Origin: CALKYB01 sp964510575 | GTDB lineage: Bacteria; Bdellovibrionota_C; UBA2361; SZUA-149; CALKYB01 | Length of the DNA stretch: 64,000 nt | Assembly: GCA_964510575.1 (NCBI GenBank) | Contig: CAZECN010000012.1 | Span: 7,700 to 71,699 of the forward strand | Direction of reading: 5' to 3' | In this document: positions 53,701 to 61,485 of the stretch, in pieces | Layout: each line of letters starts with the position of its first letter | How positions within the stretch are numbered: the first letter of the stretch is position 1 | Program-made: the position numbers and the translations under genes | Notes under the pieces: model-generated | Told to the model about the DNA's origin: nothing | The model's database searches: none | Seen by the model: only the letters and a program-made list of their open reading frames with translations

Positions 53701-55616
53701 AAGTAATCTTCAGTAGCACTTTTCCAAGTGTGTCCAATAGCAGCCTGCGACCAGTTTGAGCCTGCAAAAACAATTCCTCTGGAAAACTTATCAGGAATAC
53801 CTTGGAAACCGTCTTCAAGCTTAAAGTAATATCGCCAATAAATTTCCTGAAAGTCATCGTTCTGGTGACTCTGAGTACCAATAGGATTGGCTCCAAAGTT
53901 TCTCATCATATGACCAGCTGATCGTTCTCCCTGCTTAAATTCAGCTTTCAAGCTGTTACCACCAGCAAAACTATCATCAGAACTTACAGCAAAACTTCCT
54001 TCTCCTTGATCAAATTCAAAGTAGTCGTTTGCTATTTTCGATTGGTCTTCAAAGTCATCGCACCAAATCCATTCAGAATTATTCTGTTGCCAGTTGCTGC
54101 AATCAGCCTGAGAGACAATATTCTCATTTAGAGTAGTGGTCGTTGTAGACGAGGTGGTCGTTGTGGTAGTGACTGTGTTTCCACCACTTGGCGCCCCGCT
54201 ATCTGATTGAAGTGCCGGGAATCCATTGGCTGGATTGCTTTGACTTGAGTCACAGGAGTTTCCAAGTCCATCGTTATCGGAATCAGCCTGGTTGGAGTTA
54301 GTTGCAGTAGGACAATTATCTGCTCCATCCTGAATTCCATCACCGTCGCTATCAGACCTGGTAGGGTTAGATGCATATCTAATTACTTCAAATCCATCTA
54401 ACAGGCCGTCTCCATCACTATCCGGATTACTGGCTGAGGTTCCAAAAGCAGCTTCTCGACTATCAGGAATTAAATCTCCATCACTATCACGCATAGTATG
54501 GTAACGAACTCCTGTGCTTGAGCCATAAGCTAAGACAACGTCGCCCCAAGGATTGAGTGCAGCAATATTTTGAAAATAATCAACAGAGGTAGAACCATTG
54601 CCACCAGTTGCATCATAGAAAAAATGCTCAAAAGAACCAGAACTGCCAAGAGTGCTAAGTTGAACCTTATTTTCTCCACCACCACTGGCATCTATGAACT
54701 GGTGAAGAGCAGAGACATAAACTTTCCCATCAGCGTCAACCACTACCGAGCTATTGCCACCTGTAAAGTAATTTGAAAGAGCTCCAGAATTCCACTGACC
54801 GCCACTATCTCTAACCGCATAGTAGTTTCTGGCTAATCCACCTTCTTGATCATTCTGAAATACAGACATTGCCAAGTGAATACGCCCCGAGGTATCCGTA
54901 CCTAGGGCTGGATCCACACCGTAGTTATAGCCTAGTGTTTCCAGATATCTTACATCCCAACCATTGCTAGATGAAAAAGTAGCCACGCCTGGACGCCTTC
55001 CCGAAGCATCATACCAAGAGAAGACTGTCTCCTGAGCTGAAAGAGCAGCAATAGCCAATTTGTCGCCTTTAGATCCGCTGGCAGGAATGTCCCTCTCCGT
55101 CCATGATCCAAAAGACCCTCTGAAGTACTTCAGGCTCTGACTAGATTGTAGTTTAAAAACTACACAGACAAACGGGCCACATTTAGTACTAGCAAACCCA
55201 GGAGCTACATTACTGGATTCGACAACCTCGCTAGTCCAACCAGAGTGATTTCTCTTGAAAAGCTCAAGACGCCTGGACTGCGCGTTATATACGAAGAGAT
55301 AAATTTCGTTTTCAACCTGCTCAAGATAAGTTTCTGTATCAACTCCCAATCCAGAGGCTACAAGCTCGCGAGCCCAACCCTCGTTTGTTCGTTGAAAGTA
55401 GTAAACAGAACCGTTAGAGCTGTTTAGAAAACTAAAGGCTGGAATTCCACCATCAATAAGCTTAAAGGAAAAACCTCTGCCCTCACTAGACTCGGCCAGC
55501 GCTAGGTCTTCAAGGTCAACGGCAAAGGAACTTACTGGACAAATTGCCAGTTGAATAAGTAGGGCCAATAAAAGTAATGTAAGCCTTTTACAAAAACTTG
55601 TTGTTCCAAAATCCAT
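50772..55616 (-). CDS. Giant secreted protein: beta-propeller-like N-terminus, TSP3 repeats, tandem lectin/lyase-like domains, shared C-terminal module
   Basis: 1614 residues. Signal peptide at about 1-32 (LTLLLLALLIQLAICPVSSFA). Residues about 35-365 are repeated beta strands with propeller-like motifs. Thrombospondin-3 Asp-rich repeats (DSDGDLIPDS, DSDGDGLLDG, DSDGDGIQDGADNCP) lie at about 375-460. Thr-rich linkers at about 477-499 and 772-815 flank two homologous domains of about 260 residues (both with W-WCDDFE and LDWRGTWDEYGINSVF), resembling jelly-roll polysaccharide lyases or lectins. A Ser run (about 1095-1110), a duplicated GVFNPPP and another TSP3 segment precede the shared module (1182-1614, CGEWNGFLGG, GRVCV). 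Likely surface carbohydrate-binding or degrading protein. Confidence 0.8.
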   Translation of the reverse strand: MDFGTTSFCKRLTLLLLALLIQLAICPVSSFAVDLEDLALAESSEGRGFSFKLIDGGIPAFSFLNSSNGSVYYFQRTNEGWARELVASGLGVDTETYLEQVENEIYLFVYNAQSRRLELFKRNHSGWTSEVVESSNVAPGFASTKCGPFVCVVFKLQSSQSLKYFRGSFGSWTERDIPASGSKGDKLAIAALSAQETVFSWYDASGRRPGVATFSSSNGWDVRYLETLGYNYGVDPALGTDTSGRIHLAMSVFQNDQEGGLARNYYAVRDSGGQWNSGALSNYFTGGNSSVVVDADGKVYVSALHQFIDASGGGENKVQLSTLGSSGSFEHFFYDATGGNGSTSVDYFQNIAALNPWGDVVLAYGSSTGVRYHTMRDSDGDLIPDSREAAFGTSASNPDSDGDGLLDGFEVIRYASNPTRSDSDGDGIQDGADNCPTATNSNQADSDNDGLGNSCDSSQSNPANGFPALQSDSGAPSGGNTVTTTTTTSSTTTTTLNENIVSQADCSNWQQNNSEWIWCDDFEDQSKIANDYFEFDQGEGSFAVSSDDSFAGGNSLKAEFKQGERSAGHMMRNFGANPIGTQSHQNDDFQEIYWRYYFKLEDGFQGIPDKFSRGIVFAGSNWSQAAIGHTWKSATEDYFVIDPVSGVDADGNLATTRWNDFSNFNWLGNKEGSTPIQNGQWYCLESQMKLNSVGQADGAMRVWLDGQLEVESTNLDWRGTWDEYGINSVFVSNYINSGSQADQSRFMDSFVISTSRIGCASTAAVGGSSGVNTPGTTTTTTSTTTSTTTSTTSSTTTSTSSTTTSTTSSTTTTTIPVAGVLQGCQNWESQHPDWIWCDDFESSDDLSSRYFDVGNESALSVSASEKVAGNRSLKASWLQGENDAGHLMKNISQNPVGNELLPNEKLQEVYWRFYVKHQNGFEGKANRITRATVFGGSSWQQAAQGQLWERGSGLGIDGLSGIDQANNLATTRWNDSANLRFIGGEDGEHAFQDGTWHCVEMRMKLNEPGSSDGILEFWLDERLQTSRDDLDWRGTWDEYGINSVFLSNYYGSDGSPAAQSRYFDSFVISRNRVGCGAPSGFFATPRSNQDDNDTTEPSSSSSSSSSSSGVFNPPPGVFNPPPVVEQDSDGDGLTDSEEIDLGTDPRSVDSDRDGIRDGDEVQAGTSPTDAGSGSKAIGREVCGEWNGFLGGLWNILELSNESDERRFTVTRLYSLEGQLMSEETCSIEPGAQCDILVHDMPGRIDNSYGRVCVEHNGQAGDLDGRMTYYRNQPSGLEFAFSMPFSNGRRGNQFVSFNTFSVGTNPNNLVANWVQITNLNDNVESGTVNFYNGQGELIAMEEVTLAPNARFDLSAHRFGHSQIGLVEWIPTSSGYFLLRNVRYVYDNNQGINSFEAASQVEGVSGSGEEMVVPVETGSSISVVEISNVLDRPTSADVRIHSSSGEQVSTLRVNLPAHSSYHLIANESLGDEERGLIFVDGRSAESLVVTGVTYNKHRNGRLAYVFAVPGKEAISGDIQGSYNTFLGQESEVLIMNTSDFQGTALVEARRSDGTLINLGSDRALRIPARGSYVIRINDYEGLDNYGVVSLRQTNEAELTGWVLRRNSDFLITVPLR

Positions 55617-55969
55617 AAAACCTCTTCTCTCTAAAAACCGCCCATCTTAGTGAGCTATTCGCTTAGTTCCCTACTTAAAAACTGTATTTTCTAGTAGAAA
55701 ACATTGCTTACCTAAATAGTGGGTAAACTAGTTGATTACCTAGTTAGTCGGTAGGAATTAGTAAGTAGTTGAATAATTCTGGTTATTTCAGTCTTTTGCA
55801 GACTAAAAGGTAAAACTGACAAAAGTTGTGGATAATTATTGCTTTAGCCCGAGTTTCTTCATCTTACTTAAAGAAAGGCTGATCGAAAGTAACAGAAAGG
55901 TAATTGAGCTGTTACCAAAGTTTTACCTTAGGAGAATCTGGCACGAAAATTTATGCCATATTCTGATTG
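55617..55969. other. Promoter region of the giant secreted protein with repeated GGTAA-type dyads
   Basis: 353 bp. Several TTACC/GGTAA inverted pairs occur: 55709-55733 (TTACC then GGTAA), near 55738-55753 (partial), and 55901-55917 (GGTAA, 8 nt, TTACC), plus single copies near 55809 and 55924. This could be a protein-binding array or chance in AT-rich DNA. No gene, terminator or RNA was recognised. Confidence 0.3.
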
Positions 55970-56995
55970 TTAAAGGATAAGCTCCGCTTGCTCTCTAAGC
56001 ACACTAAGTTGATCCGCCCAATAATTTGGTGTTCCAAATTGGGGAAAGGCTTTTGGGAAGAAAGGATCTTTCCATCTTTTTGAGATCCAAGCATTGAAAT
56101 GAACTATTCTCAAAGTTCTTAAAACCTCAATTAGCTCAAGCTCCGAATAGTCGAAGCTTCGCATTTGCTCATAGCTCCCTAAAAGTATGTCTAACTGCTT
56201 TTTACTTTCGTCATCCCGACCAGGAACAACCAGCCAGATGTCCTGAACACAGGGAGCACGACACATATCGTCAAAATCTACCCAAAAGGGTCCTTGGTCA
56301 CCCCAAAGCAAATTTCCTAAATGACAGTCACCATGAACTCGTTGAATAGACTTTCCCTCAAAAATCTCCAAGGACACTTCGCAAATTTCTTCAAGAAGAT
56401 CTTGATATTCTTGTTCTATATTCGCCGGCAGCGCCTCAGTATCAAGTAGAAAATCAAGAGACTGGTATCCGTAATTTTCAGGGCTGAGCTCTATTCTAGA
56501 AGAGGCTTCTTTAGTAGCACCAACATTATGCAATCTGGCTAATAATCTCCCCACAATACCAAGCTGCTCAGTACTCAATTCATTTGGGTTTCGGCCTCCA
56601 ACCTTGGGAAAGATTGAAAAATAAATGTCCAAGTCATCGAGTTTAAAAATACTGTCACCTGACTCATTGCGAGTTGGCGCGACTACTGGAATATCATACT
56701 CAATCAAATCAAAAAGAAACTGATGCTCTTCACTTATCTGCTGAAAGTTCCAACGTCCTGGCCTATAAAATTTGGTAATGCAAGAACTGGTTCCTGAGGG
56801 ATCACTATCTGAATTAAGCTCTAAGTCGTAAACCCTGTTCTCCATGCTATTAAGCTGGAAAACTCGACCAGTACAACTCACTCCAGTTTTCTCCACAGCA
56901 TTTAATATTTTGTCTGGAGTAAGATTAAAGAAAAAACGAGTTTCTTCCTCACCCCAAGAAAAACTACCGGCGGAGTTTTCGGAATTTTCAGACAA
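55970..56995 (-). CDS. srkA: Stress-response serine/threonine kinase (SrkA/YihE family)
   Basis: 341 residues. Fold of choline/aminoglycoside kinases. Catalytic segment IQRVHGDCHLGNLLWGDQGPFWVDFDDMCRAPCVQDIWL (catalytic HGDCHxxN and metal-binding DFDD). NRVYDLELNSD and FYRPGRWNFQQISEEHQFLFDL with EYDIPVVAP are characteristic of the SrkA family, which in E. coli protects against stress-induced death by phosphorylating cytoplasmic proteins. Here it follows a 122-residue hypothetical gene by 2 nt and probably forms an operon with it. Confidence 0.92.
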   Translation of the reverse strand: MSENSENSAGSFSWGEEETRFFFNLTPDKILNAVEKTGVSCTGRVFQLNSMENRVYDLELNSDSDPSGTSSCITKFYRPGRWNFQQISEEHQFLFDLIEYDIPVVAPTRNESGDSIFKLDDLDIYFSIFPKVGGRNPNELSTEQLGIVGRLLARLHNVGATKEASSRIELSPENYGYQSLDFLLDTEALPANIEQEYQDLLEEICEVSLEIFEGKSIQRVHGDCHLGNLLWGDQGPFWVDFDDMCRAPCVQDIWLVVPGRDDESKKQLDILLGSYEQMRSFDYSELELIEVLRTLRIVHFNAWISKRWKDPFFPKAFPQFGTPNYWADQLSVLREQAELIL

Positions 56996-56997
56996 GA

Positions 56998-57366
56998 CTA
57001 TCTTTGCTCAAGTGCACTGAACTGTTTCCATTCACCAGCAGTAGATTGAAAATGGATTATCTCTTCCCCCTGATCACCGTAGGTAACCTTCACAGCCGTA
57101 ACCTTAGTTCCTGGCTGATCTTGAGTAGAAGCTGTAATAAAAAGAATAGCGGGACGAATAGCTGAGATCACTTTTGCTCTCTCTTGCGCAATTTCTTCAA
57201 CCTTTACTGACTCTCCAGGGCCAACCCAATAAACAGCACCTGCCGTATGTCTCAGCTCTGACACCTTAGTCGGGTAAATACTGCCACCCACCCCATGAGG
57301 GATTATACATAGGTGAGGCTTGAGCTGATGGTTCTCAAAAATCTGGGTGTAGGCTAAAAGCATCAA
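56998..57366 (-). CDS. Small hypothetical protein upstream of srkA, ZnuA-like fragment
   Basis: 122 residues, ending 2 nt before srkA. No signal peptide. The segment LCIIPHGVGGSIYPTKVSELRHTAGAVYWVGPGESV resembles the metal-binding substrate-binding protein pattern P-x-G-x(3)-H-x-Y-x(4)-S-x(4)-L-x(2)-A-x(2)-V-x-WVG of ZnuA, with the metal His replaced. The C-terminus (GTKVTAVKVTYGDQGEEIIHFQSTAGEWKQF) is beta-rich. It may be a shortened or repurposed binding domain, or the resemblance may be chance. Adjacent to srkA on the same strand, so it is probably real. Confidence 0.45.
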   Translation of the reverse strand: MMLLAYTQIFENHQLKPHLCIIPHGVGGSIYPTKVSELRHTAGAVYWVGPGESVKVEEIAQERAKVISAIRPAILFITASTQDQPGTKVTAVKVTYGDQGEEIIHFQSTAGEWKQFSALEQR

Positions 57367-57421
57367 TCACTCCATTGGCTATATAAATAGTCCATCAAAA
57401 AGACAGCAGTGGTTCGAAACA

Positions 57422-59644
57422 CTAGTCGTTTCGTTCTCTAGGGTCTTCTACCACTCGGCACTCTCTTCTGCCACTGTTCAAATTGAATCTTACAACTATT
57501 GGGCGATCATTCGCTAGGTCACTACCAGTTCTTGGAATATCAAAATGAGCCCTATTATCGTTGGGGCAGCAAGTTCTTCGAGTACCATTGGTAAGTAACT
57601 CACCGGAGTTTCCAAAAACATCAATCGAATCAGTCTCTGTCCAATACCGAGCTGGAAGTAAGATAACAGGCCTTCCAGTAGACTCAGATACTGGCTTCCA
57701 GAGGTCACCTCCCCCACCATCAAAAAAGTCAGTAACGACATCACACTGAAGTCCTTCTAGGTTAGCGTCTCCCCCTCCACTGCTGTCCCCGCCACCACTA
57801 CTATCACCGCCTGTGTTAGAACCACCACCAGCAACCGGGATCACAGAACCATCTGGACTTAGAAAAGCAGTTCCACCTATCCCAGGCTCTTCAGTGTCAT
57901 AAAAAATATCGCCTCTAAGAATAGACAGTGTTCCTAGATTGGGCTCAAAGCTTCCAAACTCTGAACGCTCAATTCCACTAAAATGCCCAGCCACTAAAGA
58001 GCCATCCTGCCTAATAAAATTTCTAATCTGAACTGCCCCGGGGGTTCCGAGATAGGAGAAAATCATTCTAATTTCACCCACGTTACGAGCAACATTAAAA
58101 TCATCTCTTCCGTCCCCGTTAACATCCATAGGAGTGATCACTTCATCTGAGGCAAGACCCCACTGCACGTAGTTAGGCTGTTCATTGTCAAAAGTTCGAT
58201 ACCACCAGTCGATACCACCGTTGGCTTGTCTAGAGATTAAGATATCGTCACATCTATCTCCATCCAGATCGGCAACATGAGCTGTGTCATCTGGAAAGCC
58301 AAAAGCTATGGGCCCAGCTTCACCGCCTGAACTTAATCTAAAAAACCAATTCTTAAGGCCACCAATCTCTCTTATTACAACCTTATCGGCTTTACCGTCA
58401 CAGTCGTAATCTCCGGCAACAGGTTGATCCCCATTCCGCCCGAATACTTCCGTAAACTCGACACCTAGGTCATCCAACAAATGCCAAGCTAAACTACCAT
58501 CGGGTTGAACAAAAACTAACCCTGGGTCGGTGGTACCATCACCACTGTAATCGGCTGGTAAAAGTGCATCCCCCGGAGCAGATAGCTCATAGCTAGTAGT
58601 ACTTCTCGTACCGGTATGAAACACGTCATATCTGGTTGAGCCTTGCCCTCTATTGACAGTAGCCATCACAAAGTCAGACCGCCGATCGTTATTATAGTCT
58701 CCAGGAACTGTAGTAAGGTTTAGCTTACGAGCAGAAATCGGCAAGCCTAGAGTTGAGGGGAACTGAGGCTGTGGAACTTGAAAAAACAAAGAACCAAGTG
58801 ACGTTAAGATATAATAAGAGGAATCAAGTGGACGATAAATCGCTAAATCAAGCAATCCATCATTATCAACACTTGTAAGAAGAGGAAAATCACCCGGAAG
58901 TCCCCATTGAAAAACACTGTCTACATTTCCAAACCCACCGGCTTCGTAGCTATCAGCAATCAGGTAGAAATTACCAATTGGTCTATGCACACCAGGCTGG
59001 TCACAGCTTGGACTCAAGTAAGCACCTGGAACTGGAATATCTCCAGGAAGGCCATAGAAAAAATTTTCTCTGTCTCCAGTTGAAGAAAGAACAACCGTCC
59101 ACTCGCTATTTGCTGAATTAAACACGGCAGGATCGTCCAATCCATCACAGTCATAATCTGCCGGTACTGGTAACGAGGAAGAATCTCCCAGGCTTAAAGA
59201 ACTAGCCACAGCACTACTACAATCTCTAAAATTCCAAACTCCTGTCTTGGGAGTAAAAGTTGCCAAATTAAGACAATCAGCTGAGCCGTACACTCCGGGA
59301 ACAGGCAAGTCTCCAGTGCTTCCAAACTCAACCTCTTCACCCAATCCACTCCAAACTCCAGTGGTTCTGTTAAAGGTTACCAACTCAGTTCGTCCATCGC
59401 GGTCATAGTCACCAATAACCTCGACATCTCCAGGCATACCAACTGTTTCAATACTTGTTTCGAGATCAGAACTTCTTCTGACAATGAAGCTAGCTCTACC
59501 AGAGACGTAGTTGATCAAATCTCCTAGTCCGTCTCCATCAATATCTATTCGGGCATGACTTTGGGCACTAGCTTGTGAGCTACAAAGCACTAGGCATATT
59601 AAGAAAAATAAAAGGCTCGAAAGACTGTGGGATTTAAGTTTCAT
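57422..59644 (-). CDS. Secreted FG-GAP/VCBS repeat protein
   Basis: 740 residues. Signal peptide at about 1-27 (LLFFLICLVLCSSQASA). About eleven FG-GAP-type repeats of about 45-60 residues fill about 30-590, with recurrent GDLPVPGVYG, PVPADYDCDGLDDPAVFN, GDFPLLTSVDNDGLLDLAIYRP, VPGDYNNDRRSDFV, LPADYSGDGTTDPGLVF and PVAGDYDCDGKADKVVIRE, each with calcium-binding DxDxDG-like loops. A Gly/Ser/Asp-rich linker (about 600-625) precedes a Cys-rich C-terminus (LEGLQCDVVTD, RRTCCPNDN, RRECRVV). Such proteins form beta-propellers on the cell surface or are secreted. It lacks the shared module of the other three secreted proteins. Confidence 0.88.
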   Translation of the reverse strand: MKLKSHSLSSLLFFLICLVLCSSQASAQSHARIDIDGDGLGDLINYVSGRASFIVRRSSDLETSIETVGMPGDVEVIGDYDRDGRTELVTFNRTTGVWSGLGEEVEFGSTGDLPVPGVYGSADCLNLATFTPKTGVWNFRDCSSAVASSLSLGDSSSLPVPADYDCDGLDDPAVFNSANSEWTVVLSSTGDRENFFYGLPGDIPVPGAYLSPSCDQPGVHRPIGNFYLIADSYEAGGFGNVDSVFQWGLPGDFPLLTSVDNDGLLDLAIYRPLDSSYYILTSLGSLFFQVPQPQFPSTLGLPISARKLNLTTVPGDYNNDRRSDFVMATVNRGQGSTRYDVFHTGTRSTTSYELSAPGDALLPADYSGDGTTDPGLVFVQPDGSLAWHLLDDLGVEFTEVFGRNGDQPVAGDYDCDGKADKVVIREIGGLKNWFFRLSSGGEAGPIAFGFPDDTAHVADLDGDRCDDILISRQANGGIDWWYRTFDNEQPNYVQWGLASDEVITPMDVNGDGRDDFNVARNVGEIRMIFSYLGTPGAVQIRNFIRQDGSLVAGHFSGIERSEFGSFEPNLGTLSILRGDIFYDTEEPGIGGTAFLSPDGSVIPVAGGGSNTGGDSSGGGDSSGGGDANLEGLQCDVVTDFFDGGGGDLWKPVSESTGRPVILLPARYWTETDSIDVFGNSGELLTNGTRRTCCPNDNRAHFDIPRTGSDLANDRPIVVRFNLNSGRRECRVVEDPRERND

Positions 59645-59813
59645 TGGACTCCATGTTTAATACGCTATGGTCTATTGTCTCATATAGCTCTAATGTCCGG
59701 AAGGAATCTATTTGTGATTTTTGACACCAGAAGCCATCCCCCTTAGCCTGTAACTTAGGATGCTTATAACTTTAAATAGGATGCAGTAAGCCAAAACCCA
59801 AGAATCTAGTTTA

Positions 59814-60830
59814 ATGACTCTTCAAATCACTCCATACAGAGCCGAGCTCTCCAGCGACTTTGCAGAGTCTTGGGACCAAAAAGTGATAAGCTTAGGTGGG
59901 AATGTATTTCATAGCTTTCACTGGAGTCTATACAGTCAAGCTGACAAGCCCGGTAGTGAAATAATATTTGTTGAATTAAAAAACCAAAATGACGAGCTAT
60001 GCTGTCTCAGCCCACTTTACCTTAGAAAATCTTCAATTCCTGTATTGGGTAAGTTTCGCTCCACTCTACAGTTCGATGCTCCCCCTTGCGCTTTGAATGA
60101 AGACGCGAAACTAGAGTTCCTAAATCAGGCGCGAAATCAGTTTGGAAATTTCATAGCAAAACCAGAAATTCGACTAGGCAGTTTTTACGCTCAATCCAAA
60201 ATCGAGCAGCTAGAAGCAAGCGTCAGTCGGAGAAGGCTAGAGTTTCCATTAAAGATCAATGAAGAAGCAGTAGAGAAAAAGTTTTCTTCAAGAAGAAAAC
60301 GTCAGCTCAATAAATCCAAAAAATCTAGCCTAGAGTTTCTAGAATGTGACTTTGAAGAAGGCTTCTCTACTCTTTGCCGGCTTCAGGGTCGAAGCAATCA
60401 GAGAATTGCTGGACGAGGTGGACCGAGCTTGGCGGAAATTCAAGAGTCTTCCCGAGATAGATATTCTAAGTTTTTCAACAGTGGATTCTTGAAATTTCTG
60501 GGAGCTAAAAAAGATGGTTCCCTTGAAGGACTGGTCCTAATTAGCTTTTTTGCAAACAAAGCCTATTACCATCAAGCCTGCCACAGTGATATCGGCTTTG
60601 CTTCGGGAAGCCCAACTTTTCTAGTCAAAGAAGCTATTGAACTAGCCAAATCAAAGGGCACATTGGAGTTTAATCTTGGTGGCACAGGCGAAGATGCCCG
60701 AAACCCAGACTCACCAGAACATGGACTTTGGGAATTTAAGAAGTCTTTTGGCTCAGACGAGGTGGAGCTTTCAGATCTAAACATTCCTCGGTCTTACTTA
60801 GGTAGCAAACCTCTAGTAAAAAAAGGGTGA
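59814..60830 (+). CDS. FemAB/GNAT-like acyltransferase
   Basis: 338 residues. The fold is of the Acetyltransf_6/FemAB group: an N-terminal half with FHSFHWSLYSQADKP and LSPLYLRKSSIPVLG, and a C-terminal GNAT half with KFSSRRKRQLNKSKKS, FFNSGFLKFLGAKKDGSLEGLVLISFF, KAYYHQACHSD and LVKEAIELAKSKGTLEFNLGGTGEDARNP. The SRRKRQLNKSKK-like basic motif and the FNLGG segment are typical for enzymes in exopolysaccharide or peptidoglycan modification. The gene starts a pair with the following GTG-initiated gene (4-nt gap). Substrate unknown. Confidence 0.78.
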   Translation: MTLQITPYRAELSSDFAESWDQKVISLGGNVFHSFHWSLYSQADKPGSEIIFVELKNQNDELCCLSPLYLRKSSIPVLGKFRSTLQFDAPPCALNEDAKLEFLNQARNQFGNFIAKPEIRLGSFYAQSKIEQLEASVSRRRLEFPLKINEEAVEKKFSSRRKRQLNKSKKSSLEFLECDFEEGFSTLCRLQGRSNQRIAGRGGPSLAEIQESSRDRYSKFFNSGFLKFLGAKKDGSLEGLVLISFFANKAYYHQACHSDIGFASGSPTFLVKEAIELAKSKGTLEFNLGGTGEDARNPDSPEHGLWEFKKSFGSDEVELSDLNIPRSYLGSKPLVKKG

Positions 60831-60834
60831 CAGA

Positions 60835-61485
60835 GTGTCGACGCTAAGTTCCGCATTCAAGCTATTAAAGGAAGGTCGATTCAAAGACTTTTTCTCTATT
60901 GCTCTTGGTAAATTTTTAAAAATAGAAAACTACCAGGTCGACTACTTTGATTTTTCCGAAGCTTCCGGGTCTAGAGAGCTGGTCAACGGGTACACTCTGG
61001 AGATGGATTCTTTCACTGGAGAAAATAGCAAGAAGCTATTTAGTAACTGGCCTGACTCTGATGAAGAGCTAAGACGACATAAAAAACTCTGCGAACTCTA
61101 CGGTTCAGAACTTGAAATTCTGACCTTCAAAAGAAAAGGGCAACAGCAGGTTGAACACTTCCACTTCTACCTCGATCCAAGTTCCGAACCTCGAAACATA
61201 CCTGCTCAAGTTTTGAAGCTCGCAAAAGACAAACAAGCGGTTTTAAGAATTCGTGTTTATACCTTTGAAAACTCTAGGGGTAACAAGCTAGGAAAACAAT
61301 CTCTAGAACCAGCCGTCCAATATTTGGCCGATCGCTTTCAAGGAATATTAGCTTGGAGAGGAGAGTTAAATAGGGCTTCTATTAAAATGTCTGAAAGCTC
61401 AGGTTTTAAAAAAATAGCTTCAATGAAAAGAGTTGCTCTACCCTCGCAAAAGGGAATGGAGGGCATAATAAAGCTAAATCAGTAG
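60835..61485 (+). CDS. GNAT-like hypothetical protein
   Basis: 216 residues starting at GTG, 4 nt after the upstream acyltransferase. The C-terminal part fits GNAT: LRIRVYTFENSRGNKLGKQSLEPAVQYLADRFQGILAWRGELNRASIKMSESSGFKKIASM, with the RGNKLG acetyl-CoA loop. The N-terminal half is not recognised. Probably an acyltransferase acting with the preceding gene product. Its end overlaps the opposite-strand barrel protein by 7 nt. Confidence 0.65.
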   Translation: MSTLSSAFKLLKEGRFKDFFSIALGKFLKIENYQVDYFDFSEASGSRELVNGYTLEMDSFTGENSKKLFSNWPDSDEELRRHKKLCELYGSELEILTFKRKGQQQVEHFHFYLDPSSEPRNIPAQVLKLAKDKQAVLRIRVYTFENSRGNKLGKQSLEPAVQYLADRFQGILAWRGELNRASIKMSESSGFKKIASMKRVALPSQKGMEGIIKLNQ

